From positions 59,922,222 to 59,986,221 of the forward strand of contig NC_090696.1 in the NCBI RefSeq assembly GCF_040954835.1: a stretch of DNA of 64,000 bases, written 5' to 3'. Source of the stretch: Lepisosteus oculatus. Taxonomy: Eukaryota > Chordata > Actinopteri > Semionotiformes > Lepisosteidae. The notes below the pieces were generated by a model that worked only from the letters and a program-made list of their open reading frames with translations, was not told the origin of the DNA and made no database searches. Numbering within the stretch: position 1 is the first letter of the stretch; each line of letters starts with the position of its first letter. This document shows, piece after piece, positions 13,101 to 25,100 of this stretch. Position numbers and translations under genes: made by a program.

Positions 13101-16100
13101 ACATGATGGATGGATTAATACACTCATTCGTTTATTTCCCTTTTTAAAATTATATAATGTTAGCATGCCCAAAGGGATTGGGCAGCCAGTTGACCTTGGA
13201 CCCCTAGAGGGTTTTTTCACCTTACTAAGGAGTTTCTGGTTCCTCTCCTCTGTTGTATTCTGGTCTTCTGTTCTGTATTCACAAAATGTATCATCAACTG
13301 CATTGTTAAGCGCCTTGGGGCAACCTTGTTGTGAAAAGCGCTATATAAAAATAAATTGAATTGAATTGAATGACTATAGCCTACGGTCAGTCTGTACTGA
13401 TTATCGCTATCCCCAAATAATTTACATGCGAAACAAAACACTGCACCTTTCGAACGGGAATACAGCAGCCATTCTCTTGACGCACACTCACCATTTCCGA
13501 GTTTTCTTTTGACCTCTTTTGGTGTTTTTGTCTTTCCGATGCTGTAACATCCACGTCTTGGCTTTGGCACGATTTTGGGCCAGATTTAGCCCAGTATGCC
13601 CGCATCTGTTAATCTATTTTACCCCAGCATGCTGGGTCTGAGCTTTAGGAAGTGGGAGCTTCTGTTGCGGTCTCTGTTAGCTCCACGGCAGCATGTGCAA
13701 CAGCCATTGCAGCGGCTCGGACATGGCTTGTTGGTCTTGTGGAGATGGTGGTGGCGTTTCAGATGGCTCTGCCTCTTGACTCATGTTCCTTTGATCCCGT
13801 TGTGGGAGCTGGCTCGTCCTCATGATCGTCCTCCGCCTAGGCTAGCTGACCTTGGTTATTGTAGCACTGGCAGCAACTGGCAGCTACGTTAGCCGTAAAC
13901 TCAGGATCAGGGTATGGCTCAGCAAACTTGAAATAACCAGTCAATCTGAAAGGGCCAGTCAGTTAAAAGAACAGTGTGAGCAGGATCTACTTAAAAAGAT
14001 GCCCATCTTTTTAAGAAGATCCTGCTCACACTGCTCTTTTAACCACTGTGCTTTTCGTTTTTGTGCCCCACTATCATATGTTCTGTTGCACATTTTGAGG
14101 TTAGCTACCATAAACTTGCACCAGAGATCACCCGATGAATCTGCCAAAAGAAATTTGAACTGCGAACCCGTTGCATCTAACCAATCATTGGTTCACAAAC
14201 TATTCAGCGTTTTTATGGACCAATGGGGGCCCACAGGTCCATTTAAAACAAATACCCCAGCCAATCAGGGGCCCCTGATCAAGCCCACAGATCCATTTAA
14301 AAAAATACTCTGGCCAATCAGGGGCCCGTGATCAATCCCGGACCCCTAGCCTACAGTCTATGCTAGCCTGTTCGTTAATCTGCCACTGGGTGCATCCTAG
14401 TTGCTTGTTTAAATATGTAGTTTTAGACTTAAAGCGACTTATTAAATATTCAATATTCTATTCAATTCAATTCAAGACCCTCAGGGAAATCTGTTTTATG
14501 GTCCAACACAACACAATAATACAACAAAAACAAACATCACCAACAAAGAATTCAGTACAGTGGTGTTTGAGGAGATGAGAGGAACTTATTTTACCTTTTA
14601 AAAAGGAGATTGCAGGTGGATATCCTGATTTCATGAGTCTATTACCATTATATTATTATGCAAAGGCGACTTCCAGATAGGAGTAGTGTAAAATTAATAT
14701 TGGAGGGGGTGAGCCACACACTCCATAATGGTCTTAGTCTTCTTTACCTTTATCGGACTGTTTTCTTTTGTTTACTTCCCTGTAGGATCCATACTACAGG
14801 TTCAATGATCTGGAATACAGATGGATTGCCTTGGACAACTGGACTTATTCTAGAACCTTTTCACTCTCGTCTGAATTGAGGTAGCATCGTGTTCTAACTG
14901 ATGTCACTGCAATCTTCCTGCCTCGACTATTGGAGCTGGAAATAGTCCTGTCCTAATGTTAACTGTTTTGGACACTTGGGATGGGCGTGTTTAAGATTTT
15001 TTTGTTTTGTTTTTTCAAGTAGTTAAGAAATTTCTGAGTTAAAAATCTGATATATTCTTCATGCCTGAAATCTTTCTAACCTGACATTTACAGTACCACC
15101 ATATTTGTTGGATTGTCCTTCTCCTTTTTGAATTCCAAAATGTATTATTCCACTACCTTATACTGTATTTGGCGCATATGATTTCCTTTAGTTTTGCTGT
15201 TAATTTGTAATAAGTAAGCAATGGGTCTAATTAACTCATTCAGCTCTCAGCTTGAACAAAAAACAGAAGAAAGGAGTTATTGGTTACTGATAATATAAAA
15301 CAAATTTTGAATCCCATAACTACTGTCATGTGTTTTATGTTCATTGTTTTGAAGTTGTGTAGTTTCTTGCTGTGAGAGGGACAGTCTGTCTATGCATGTA
15401 CTTTGGGTTTTGGTTAAATTGAATTAATTAGGAACCTGTGGTCATTGTTAGTGACACCAACTTAGTTGACCAAGCTAAGAAGCATGTTATTTTTATTTTT
15501 TCTGCGATTGTGCCATGTCATCACAATGGGTTTTGAAGTATTGCTTAGAACATCCAAAACATTAATGAGCAGGTAGCTCAGGAAAAAACCTCAAGGACAC
15601 CTCCTATTCCCATGCTGGACTGTTGGAATTAATGTGGAGTTTGTGTCCATTATTCCAAAGAGTGACCCAAATTAAACATAATTATTAATTAATATTTTCT
15701 TTCACAGAAATGTGTTCCTATGCTTAAAACGTAACCTGAATTTAAGAATGTTTTTTTTCTACTAATAAAAATACCAACAGGAAAAGAAAAAAGTTCAACC
15801 TGGTGTGTGAAGGCTTGGACACTGTGTCCACAATTTCTATCAATGGAGTCGCCATTGGGAAGACCGACAACATGTTTCGCAGATATGTAAGTAGGCGTAA
15901 GCAGGTTTTTCCCGGTCTTTGTTTTTAAGCTACCAGCTCTTTTTCAGTTTAGTGTCGGGCAGGTGCAGCCTCTATAAAATTAGATGTTTTCTGTTTGCGT
16001 ACACAATATTCCGTTGGTGACCAAGCAGTCTTGGTGGGCTCACTGGCCCTCTTATGTTTGTAACTGTTTTCATGTTCTTATGTTTTCTAGACCTTCGACG

Positions 16101-19100
16101 TCACTGGGCTGCTGAAGGAGAACAATGTCATTGAGGTTAGCTTCCTGTCAGCTGTTGCGTATGCCGCACAGCAGAGCGCAGCTCATACCTCTTACAAAGT
16201 CCCGCCCGACTGCCCCCCCGCAGTGCAGAAAGGGGAGTGCCATGCCAACTTCATCAGAAAGGTATGATCAGTGTGTGTGGTTTCTGCTCGGTAAAGAAAC
16301 AGGAACAAAATGGGTTGAAATACAAATTCCACTTAACCTATGTAGACCATTTTTCCGTATCTTTTTGTAAAGCACACTTACTTTGGTTTAACAGTGCTTA
16401 TGCTTCTGCCCTTTGCACCCTTGGTACTTAACATGATGAATTTCTCCCTGAGCTCTGGTCTGGTGCAAACAACTTTTAAAAATCCTGCAGTCATACCAGT
16501 GCCTAAAACATGTATTATGTTTTTGGATAATTATCCCATATCTAACTGGTCTACTTGTGAAGCGGTGCAGATAAAAGTTTTGATCCCTTTCAGTCTAGCT
16601 TTAGATAATTACATAGCACTGAATGTTCTCCCCTTGTTTGCGCTGGTTTCCGGTAGGTTAATTGAGTTCTGTAAGAATTGGCTCTGGTGTGAGAGTGTAT
16701 TTGTGTCCATGTGTGCTTTACTGTCCTGTCCAGTTTACATTTCTCAATGTTTGCCAAGATAGGCTCCAGCTCCCCCGTGACCTTGAATTGGATAAAGCGA
16801 TTAGGAAAGTGGATGGATGGATGGATGAATGAAACTGTTTTTGTTAAAGTTGCTAAAGGTCTTCTCATTGCAACTGATTCAGGTGTCTTCATTTTCTTAA
16901 TTTCAGTGCTGCTTTCAATACTGTGAATCTGGACATTTTACATTGACTTTTTAACCTGCTGGACAGATGGACTCTTTGGCGCTGCCCTTAAATGGTTTAA
17001 ATATTGCCTTGCTAGGTGCTGAAAGTTTATTTCTCACGGTAGTGTTAGTTTGGAGGCTGGGTTGGTTATACCTGCTGTTCCACAGGGCTCATTTTTTTTA
17101 GCCTGTACTTTTTAGGATGTGTTAGGTCGTGTTTAAACTTTGCATTTATTTTACAATATGTTTACAGTTTGGCAGGCAGGATCCTAGTGAGCTCATAAGC
17201 AAGCAAACACATCACTCCTGTCCTGGAGGCCTTGCACTGAGGTTTTAAGCAGAAGGTTAAAATCCTTCTGCTGTTTGAGGCTCTACATGGCTTCCCAGTA
17301 TGTAGCTGATAGGCTATCTAGTTATCCCTTTTGCATGACCTGTGCACAGATTATTTTGATTTACTGTAACTTTTACCATTTTTACTATACCTCAATGCCC
17401 TGGAACACAATTCCAAAAGAAATTGTGGACAAATCACAGACATTTAGGCCTAGCCTAAAAACTTTAATTATTATTTATATTTAATTATTAACTTCTTTAA
17501 TGTGTTTTTATGTAATGTGCTTTAATGTTTTTTAAGTTGCTTTGAGGTGATTGCTTTTAAAGGTGGTTAATAAAATAGTTTAATGTACAACATTTTTCCA
17601 TCTAATCTGAAAGAAATATATTATAAGTGATTGGCCTACTTTAATTATACGTCTTAAGCAACATATATGATAACCGTTGATGTTCCAGTGGAATTCTAGG
17701 AGTCTTTAAGTGATATTGCCTTCGACAGATTGCTTAGTTGTACAAAGCTGTAAGTTGCACAAGGAGACAAGGCAATGTATTGGCTGCTTTCGGTATTCAG
17801 TGATGTAAGAAAGATGTAAAGCATTAAAAATGTGAATGAATAAGCCAACAGAACTGTAATTGTGGATAAGTAGTCTAAGGACATTATAACTTTCATTTAA
17901 AAAAAATGCAAGTTGCTAAGAATGTTGAGAGAGTGACAACTGTAGGCCTATTTTTAGTTCTTCGAGTCCCAGTATTGGTACGAAAAATGTCCAGTTGATT
18001 CTTCCAATTGCTGTCTGTTTAAAACAAAACTTTTCTTGAAAGATGACGAAATATAAGATACTTTGTTTCATGGCCAGGCAGTTCATGTTCAGAAGGCAAG
18101 TTATAGTTATTTAAATTATTACATTTCCTTCATTTTGTTCTTCCTATTTAACACTTTGTTTCTAGGGGAATGACAGGGCAGTGTGTCATTAACATGGTCT
18201 TCTGAAAGAGCTTTCTTTAAAAAAAAAAACAATTATTCAAGCAAAACTACACCCTGTGTTATCAAAAAAAATAAAAATAAGTTGCAGTACCAGGGACCAC
18301 ACCTTCTTTCTTGATACTTGTATTGAAACTTTGCAAATGATACGGAGGCATAATGTATATTCACTTCTATTTTTGGTTTAAATAGCATTATTATGTACTG
18401 TATTTTTTCAGCTATAAGAGAGTATATAGCTATAGCTAGCAGTAGCAAAGCAAACATTATTGGTTTGGACTGTGTGCATGTCATTTTGGGTTAATCTTAA
18501 TGATAAAAGAAAATTACATTGCTAGCCACACAAAATGGGGGCGATTGATTATTGCTTGTGAAGAATTTCTGACAAAGTGTCTTGGCTATAATACTCAAAG
18601 TAAATACGTCCTTTTCCCATAGACATTGCAGAGAAATGTTCGTGGGTTTGGCTTCAAGAAATTTGTTTGAGCAAAAGAAAACTCCCCTCCCCCCTACTAG
18701 AGCCCAGTGAATCTATTTATACAGTACACCTTTAAGCAAACTTGATATTTTTTATAGGCGCAGTGCTCCTTCAGCTGGGACTGGGGCCCTTCTTTCCCAA
18801 CACAAGGAATCTGGAGAGCCATAAAAGTTGAAGCCTATGATGTGTTCCAGTTGACGTATCTCACTACCACTCCAGTCTATGGTATGTTGAAGCATATCAA
18901 GTGGCACATACCAATGAAGATAGGGTCTGGAATGTGTTATTAGTAAGCAGAGTTGCACAATACAGTTTGTTGGTTTTCATTTTCAACAGGAGAATTTAGC
19001 ACGCACAATAGATGTGCAGCCAAAAAATGTTTTTAATTAGAAAATGCAATCTGAAAAGGGGAAAAAAAAATATTTTGCCTTTTAAAAATACATTATCATG

Positions 19101-22100
19101 GTTCCGTTTCATAACAGCTTCTCTCTGCCCAGAGTAACAATGCCTTGTGCTCGTATTTACTTCTATTTACAGAAAGAAGCACTCTTATTTAGTGATCAAT
19201 GTGTACAGAGCTTTGCCAAAGTATTCAGACTTTTCCTATGGTCTCCCATTTTGTCCAACTACAAAATGATGCATAACATTTGTTTAAAGTTCATATTTTA
19301 TTCTAAACCTGAATGGTCACAGTGAAGGTCTTCTAAAGTTACTGTAAAAGGTCGCAAAAACTAAAGAACAAAAATAAAGTGTGTTGATTGCATAAGTATT
19401 CACTTTCTTTATATATTGTAACGCTTACGGCCGTGTGTAAGAGCCGGCGTACCAGAGCGGGTGACGTCACCGCCCTTCCCTGTGATAGCAGGACCACAGC
19501 TACTGGGCTGTGGAGAGATCTCTCTTTGGCTCACGGGGCTAGGTCGCTGCAGAGAGACGCGGAAGTCCCGGGTTCGAGCCACCTATACTTTGGGCCGACC
19601 AGATGCGGCAAGGGCGCCCGCCTGAGCCCCCGTTGCATTACAATATGATGGGAGCACCTTTGGCAGGAGTTCCAACCACAAGGGAGTCTTAGTGCAACTT
19701 TTGCCCATTTGTCTTGGCAGATTTATGCAAACTCTCTCTGGTTGTTTGGGGATCACGTATGGACACCAGTTTTTCAAGGCTTTCCACAGATTCTCTGTAA
19801 GATCAATGTCAGGACTTTGACTGGACTGCTGAAAGTTTTCACCCCAGTTCTGTCTGAGGAAGGTTTACCTCTAAGATACTCCACCTGTTTTCTCATTAGT
19901 CTCAACAAGCTTCACAGTCCCTGCTGATGAAAAGTAGGATATCATAATACTGCAACCTCCATGCTTGAAACTAATGATGGTGTTCACTAAATGATGTACT
20001 ATCCTGAATTTGTGTCAGATGTAATACTTTACATTTAGTCCAAAAACACCCAGTTTTGACTACAATACTTTTTGAAAAATATAAGCGACTGGGATATTGT
20101 TGACCCTTGGGCATTTTTGCCCATCTCAAAGATGCCCTGAGCTTCGTAAAATCTTTCAAAGTCACCATTGCAAGTCAAGTTTCAATGGTCTCACATTGGT
20201 CGTCCTAACCAGTTTCTTCCTCTCCTGGTTGGTCAAGTTGGAGGGACAGCCTGGATGGCTGAATCTCGGACAATAATAATTCCTTACACTAATATAGCGC
20301 TCTCCTGGACACTCCACTCAAAGCCCTTACAGGTAATAGGGAATCCCTTCCACTACCATGGACGTGGAGCATCCACGTTGATGATGCGACAGCAGCCATA
20401 GTGCTCCAGTACGCTCACGCTATTAGTGGGGAGGAGAACAGAGTGATGAAGCCAATTGATGGGGATTATTAGGAGGTCATGACTGGTAAAGGCCAATGGG
20501 AAATTTGGCCAGGACACTAGGGTTACACCCCAACTCTTTTCGAGAAATGCCCAGGGATTTTTAACGATCGCAGAGAGTCAGGACCTCAGTTTTACGTCTC
20601 ATCCGAAAGACAGTGCCTTTTTACAGTATAGTGTCCCCGTCACTATACTGGGGCATTAGGACCCACATGGGCCGCAGGGTGAGCGCCCGCTGCTGGCCCC
20701 ACTAACACCTCTTCCAGCAGCAACCTTAGTTTTTCCCTGGAGGTCTCGCATCCAAGTACTGGCCCAGGCTCACACCTGCTTAGCTTCAGTGAGTTGCCAA
20801 TGGTGAGTTGCAGGGTGATACGGCAACTGAGTAAAATAAAAATTCATTACCTGACAGAGGGACATTCCAGGGCACAGGTGTATTTATTCTGAAATTGTTT
20901 GAACCACTATTATTGTGAACAGATAGAACCTCTTCAAATAATTGTGTGGCTCATTAGCATAATTCTGTTTGAATACTTATGCAATTGTGACTTTTCTGTT
21001 TTCCATTCACGTTGATTGACTATATACTTATTTTTGTTTTTGCTGTGAACGTGAGGAGTAGTTTGTGCATATATCAGACATTACTTACTTCTTCAAGCTG
21101 CCATAACTACAGTTTTTGAAAAGTGAAAACTTTGCATGGGTCTGATTACTTTGACAAGTGCAGATTACATCAAAAGAATGAAGCTTTTTAATTAATTGCA
21201 TTTGGTTTGGATCCTGCTGTAGTATTTATTTTTTTCCAATTACATTTGATTTACTCACTATGGGAAAGTAAGTGTTATGCTTTATTTCCTGGTTCATTTG
21301 CAGACCCCAGTATCAATCAGTGGAGTGTTGAAGTGGAGCTTTTCTTTGATGTGGCTGAAATGGCTGTTGGTCATGTGACTCTCCTCATTCCTCAATTAGA
21401 GACGCAAAAGACTTTTGAAGCCACTCTTCAACCTGGACTAAGCAGAAGCACATTTCTTCTTCCCATCAACAAGGTGAAAATTCACAGTAGTGGCTGGAGA
21501 ATGTTCTCGCTCCCAATAATCATGATGTGTTTAGACCCCTTCTTTTTTCTGAAAAATATCCCTGACCACCACTATTTATTAAAACATTAAAACATACATT
21601 TAGAATAAATGAATTATTTGCTTTTCTGGTCCTAGAGCAATCATGTGTTCTAATTTTGGAAGCACCACAGCTCTCAGTTAGTCAGTTAAATGAGTGAAAA
21701 ACTTACCTAATTGGGCCTTTTTAATGAAGCTTTGCTTTTAAACAGCTGTAGCTGCTGAAAAATCCATTAAGGCTTCAGTTAAATTCTGAGAGCTCAGTTG
21801 TAATGGAAACCTGTGAAGGCCCTTCTTTTTTTGTAACTATTGCATTTACTGTACGTAGGTTTAATGTGGGGTGGTATACATTTATATTAAGTAATGTGCT
21901 GTGTATCCATGGAATCAAAGTAGTTCTCAGATTTAAGTAAATAATTCCTAATAATTAGATTATCCCTTGTAACTAGTCCAAAATCTTCACATTAACAAAA
22001 AAAGATTTCACAGATGAACAGAAACTAGTATATTCTAATAGTATATTGTACTGTTGATACTTTTTTTTATATCTTAGTAATTATACTTTTGATCAGAAGG

Positions 22101-25100
22101 GTGGGTAAACGCATTGAAAGGCATGCTGGGGTTTTTATGTGTTCCACTTCTTCAGGGTCAAAGTTCTGAGTCAGTGATCATTCATTGAAAAATGAGACAT
22201 TTTTTACTTTTTTAAATGTAAACATCTGAGAGTATGGCGACCACAGTGGCACAGTGGGTTAGCATTACTGCCTCTCAGCGCTGAAGCCCTGGGTTTAATA
22301 CTGGACCTGGAAAGCTGTCTGTGTGGAGTTTGTATGTTTCTCCTGTGTTCACATGGGTTTCCCCTGTTTGCTTCCCCACAGTTCAAAAAACAATTTAACC
22401 TGGAAGGTTAATTGGCTTCTGGGAAAATTGGCCGTGGAGTGAGATAGTTTGATGGTGTCCCATCCAGGGTGTATCCCACCTTGCACCCATTGCTTGCTGG
22501 GATAGACTCTGGCTCCCCCACAACCCTGAATTGGGTGCAGCAGTTCGAAGATGAATGGATGTGAGAGTCTTTCAACTAATCTGTTGCCACAATTCCCTGC
22601 TTGTGCTAGAATATCATTACAGTCAGTGTACTGCATTCCTTCACAACACAAGCCCTTTTTTAATAAAGTATTATTTCTAAAAAATGCCCGTAGTTTCTTA
22701 GGTTCTTATATTCAAAGTATTTTCATTCACTTGATAATTAAAACAAAGGTAATTCCCACCTTCTGTGTATGTGCTGTGGTGGTGGATATTGTGATTTGAG
22801 TCGGCTGACCTTTCTTCTTTCTCTCCCATGCCAGCAAGAAACTGGGGTAATATCTTTGTCAAATAGATGTCTCTGTCCTATGCCTAATAGCTCTCTGTTT
22901 TCTTGCTTGTTTTTAAGAGTATGCCTGTGGAGCCCTGGTGGCCTAATGGACAGGGGAACCAGTCCAGGTACAAGCTTGGTGTTATGGTGAAAACAGCCGG
23001 AGGACACACCCTTGAAGCTCAAACTATGGTTAGTATGTTCACTTCTATAAAGTAGGATTTTATAGATGAGATAAACTATAACAAGAATAAAGCAATGAGG
23101 TCACTAAGGACAAGTGCTGTACTTACTCTTTATGCAAGACACCCTGTGGTGTTTCACAGTAAAAACAATGACCGTACACATAACAAGGGCACAAGGACCA
23201 TAAACTCGTCAATGAACCCAGCTCAAAAATAAGATAAATATAGATGATACTGAAACCGATCCAAATATGTCAGCATTCCTAATATAGTTTGGGATGGAGA
23301 CCCAGAGGCAACATACCTAAAAACTAAAACTTCTTGCTCTTCTGCACTTTAGCCTACTTGAGAAAACCACCAGGAGTTCAGCATTCTCTGATCTGAAATT
23401 ATGGCAAAGATACACTGTGCTGACAGGTCCTGCAAGCACAAAGGTGCAAGAGCTATGAAGGGCATTGGAAACTGAAAGCAGAAATGTAATGAAAGGATGT
23501 GATTGTACTGTATTTGCAAAAAATATTTCAAATAGAAAGAGGTAAAATTTGGGATCTAAGTGGGAAGAAGCTAACAGGTTAGATTCTGGACAGATTTTTT
23601 AAGCATGTTTGCAATTTCGAAATTAATTTTCTGCAGAGCTATTTTTTCCATCTAAAAATTAATACAATCCCTCAGAGAATACGTTCATCCAGGATGTATG
23701 GTAGACTGCTTCTAATAGCACCTCTGTACAAGAAACTTACAAAACATTAAAGGCTTTTAGTGATAAAAATGTATATTTGTTGACAATCTGTGCACATCCC
23801 TCTTGACAGTCCAGGAGATGATCAAAACAGAAACCTGAGTTATTCTGGGTTGCTTTTAAAGACTGAAATAACTGAAACTGCAGCATGCCAGGGAAATATC
23901 AGTTCTTTATCATTAACTAGTAGTCAGATTGGAAGTATGTTGTGATTATTTATAGAATACCTTGATAGCAAACAAGTGGGCAAAACAAGAATGTTACTTC
24001 ATAGGCCTACGCAGATGTAAATTTCTGCATTCAAAACCACAGTACTAAACAGATTTTCATATCCTCTCATTTTAAAATCTCTCATTCAAATTACAATTTA
24101 TAAAATTACAATTTTTAAATTGAGTAAAATAAAGTTGAGCCTTTTCCTATAATAGCTTTACAGAATGAACATATCTATAGTGCCCCAGAGCCATAATCCT
24201 TACATTGTTTTCATGCATTCCTTGATATAGATGGAAACATCTGAAAATAACTTGTTGAACGTAATATATTCTACAAAGAGTGGTTCATACTGTATGTTTG
24301 TGGTTTTAGTAGCATAGCGGAGATCTACTGTTCTTTGGTGATTCATAATTGATGTTTTACTTCATTTTTCTGTTTACAAAAAAATAAAACAAAACTGTCC
24401 TAATTTACAGATCTTTCAATTACATAGGCAGAGGTTAACCTTTTATTATTCATTATTTAGACAGGAGACTGAGCAGTTACTCAGTAAAGGAATGTGTGAT
24501 GCATCATGTTTTCAACAGATCATGTTTCCTTGTTTGGTTTACAGTCATATCTCTTAACTACATGTGCATTCAACCTCATGGTAGTGCTGGAACCAGCCCC
24601 AGTACTATTGAAGCTTTTACTAAAAAGCAAAAAAAAAAAGACGTAATGAACTTAATGTATCAAGACTTGTGTTTTGACATGCCAGTACAGGATGATGTAA
24701 TCCCAGGCAAGACACTTCTAAAAAGATGAGAATGTATATTCACCTGAAGCTATAATTCAAAATGGGAAATAGGCATAGAAAGCATGTCCTTTCTTCAGTT
24801 TAAGAGACAAAAGCATGCATTTATACATATATAGATACATACTTTATTTTAGTATTAATATAATGGAAAAATATCAGGGCAGAATTATTCAAACAGCTTG
24901 ATAAGAGTTGGATAGACTAAAGTACAAAAACTACAAGAAATTATCACCATTGCTAATATATTGTTGTTGTCAATTAATAACCATGGGGTGTTGCAACGGG
25001 CCAAAATTGTGTGATCTGAATCTCTGATATTGTGATGCACTTTAGAGTTAAAAAAAGCGGTAGCTGAAGATCATGTGGTAGAGTATGTTTGTAATAGGGG

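Larger units (their letters stand above)
11990..14388 (-). mobile_element. hAT DNA transposon with ZMYM1-like transposase, both ends and 8-bp target duplication present
   Basis: The 8-bp direct repeat GGTGCATC flanks the element (11982-11989 and 14389-14396). The ends form imperfect inverted repeats: CAGTGGTGGATTAA on the left, CAGTGGCAGATTAA on the right when reversed. On the - strand, transposase relics include a TTF-type zinc-finger region ([25 protein letters not shown], 13570 downward, split here as CASREWLLY and [11 protein letters not shown]). Further on is [19 protein letters not shown] then [11 protein letters not shown] at 12779-12552. Stops and a nested L2 fragment (12852-13372) disrupt it. 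The C-terminal catalytic part is missing, so it is a dead, internally deleted copy. Confidence 0.85.
19200..21170 (-). mobile_element. Decayed Tc1/mariner DNA transposon in MANBA intron 5, split by two later insertions
   Basis: The left end reads GCCAAAGTATTCAGACTTTT and the right end GTGAAAACTTTGCATGGGTC, the style of Tc1-like ends. On the - strand, 20168-19930 retains eroded Tc1 transposase blocks ([14 protein letters not shown], then an eroded equivalent of the KHGGGSIMLWG block). The body is interrupted by a solo-LTR-like segment (19417-19642) and by family A copy 2 (20268-20833). Identification is by resemblance, and the ends are approximate. Confidence 0.6.

Noticed and set aside
22225..22300. 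tRNA gene
   Set aside because: The A and B boxes are decayed and followed by a SINE body; it is a SINE head, not a tRNA gene.
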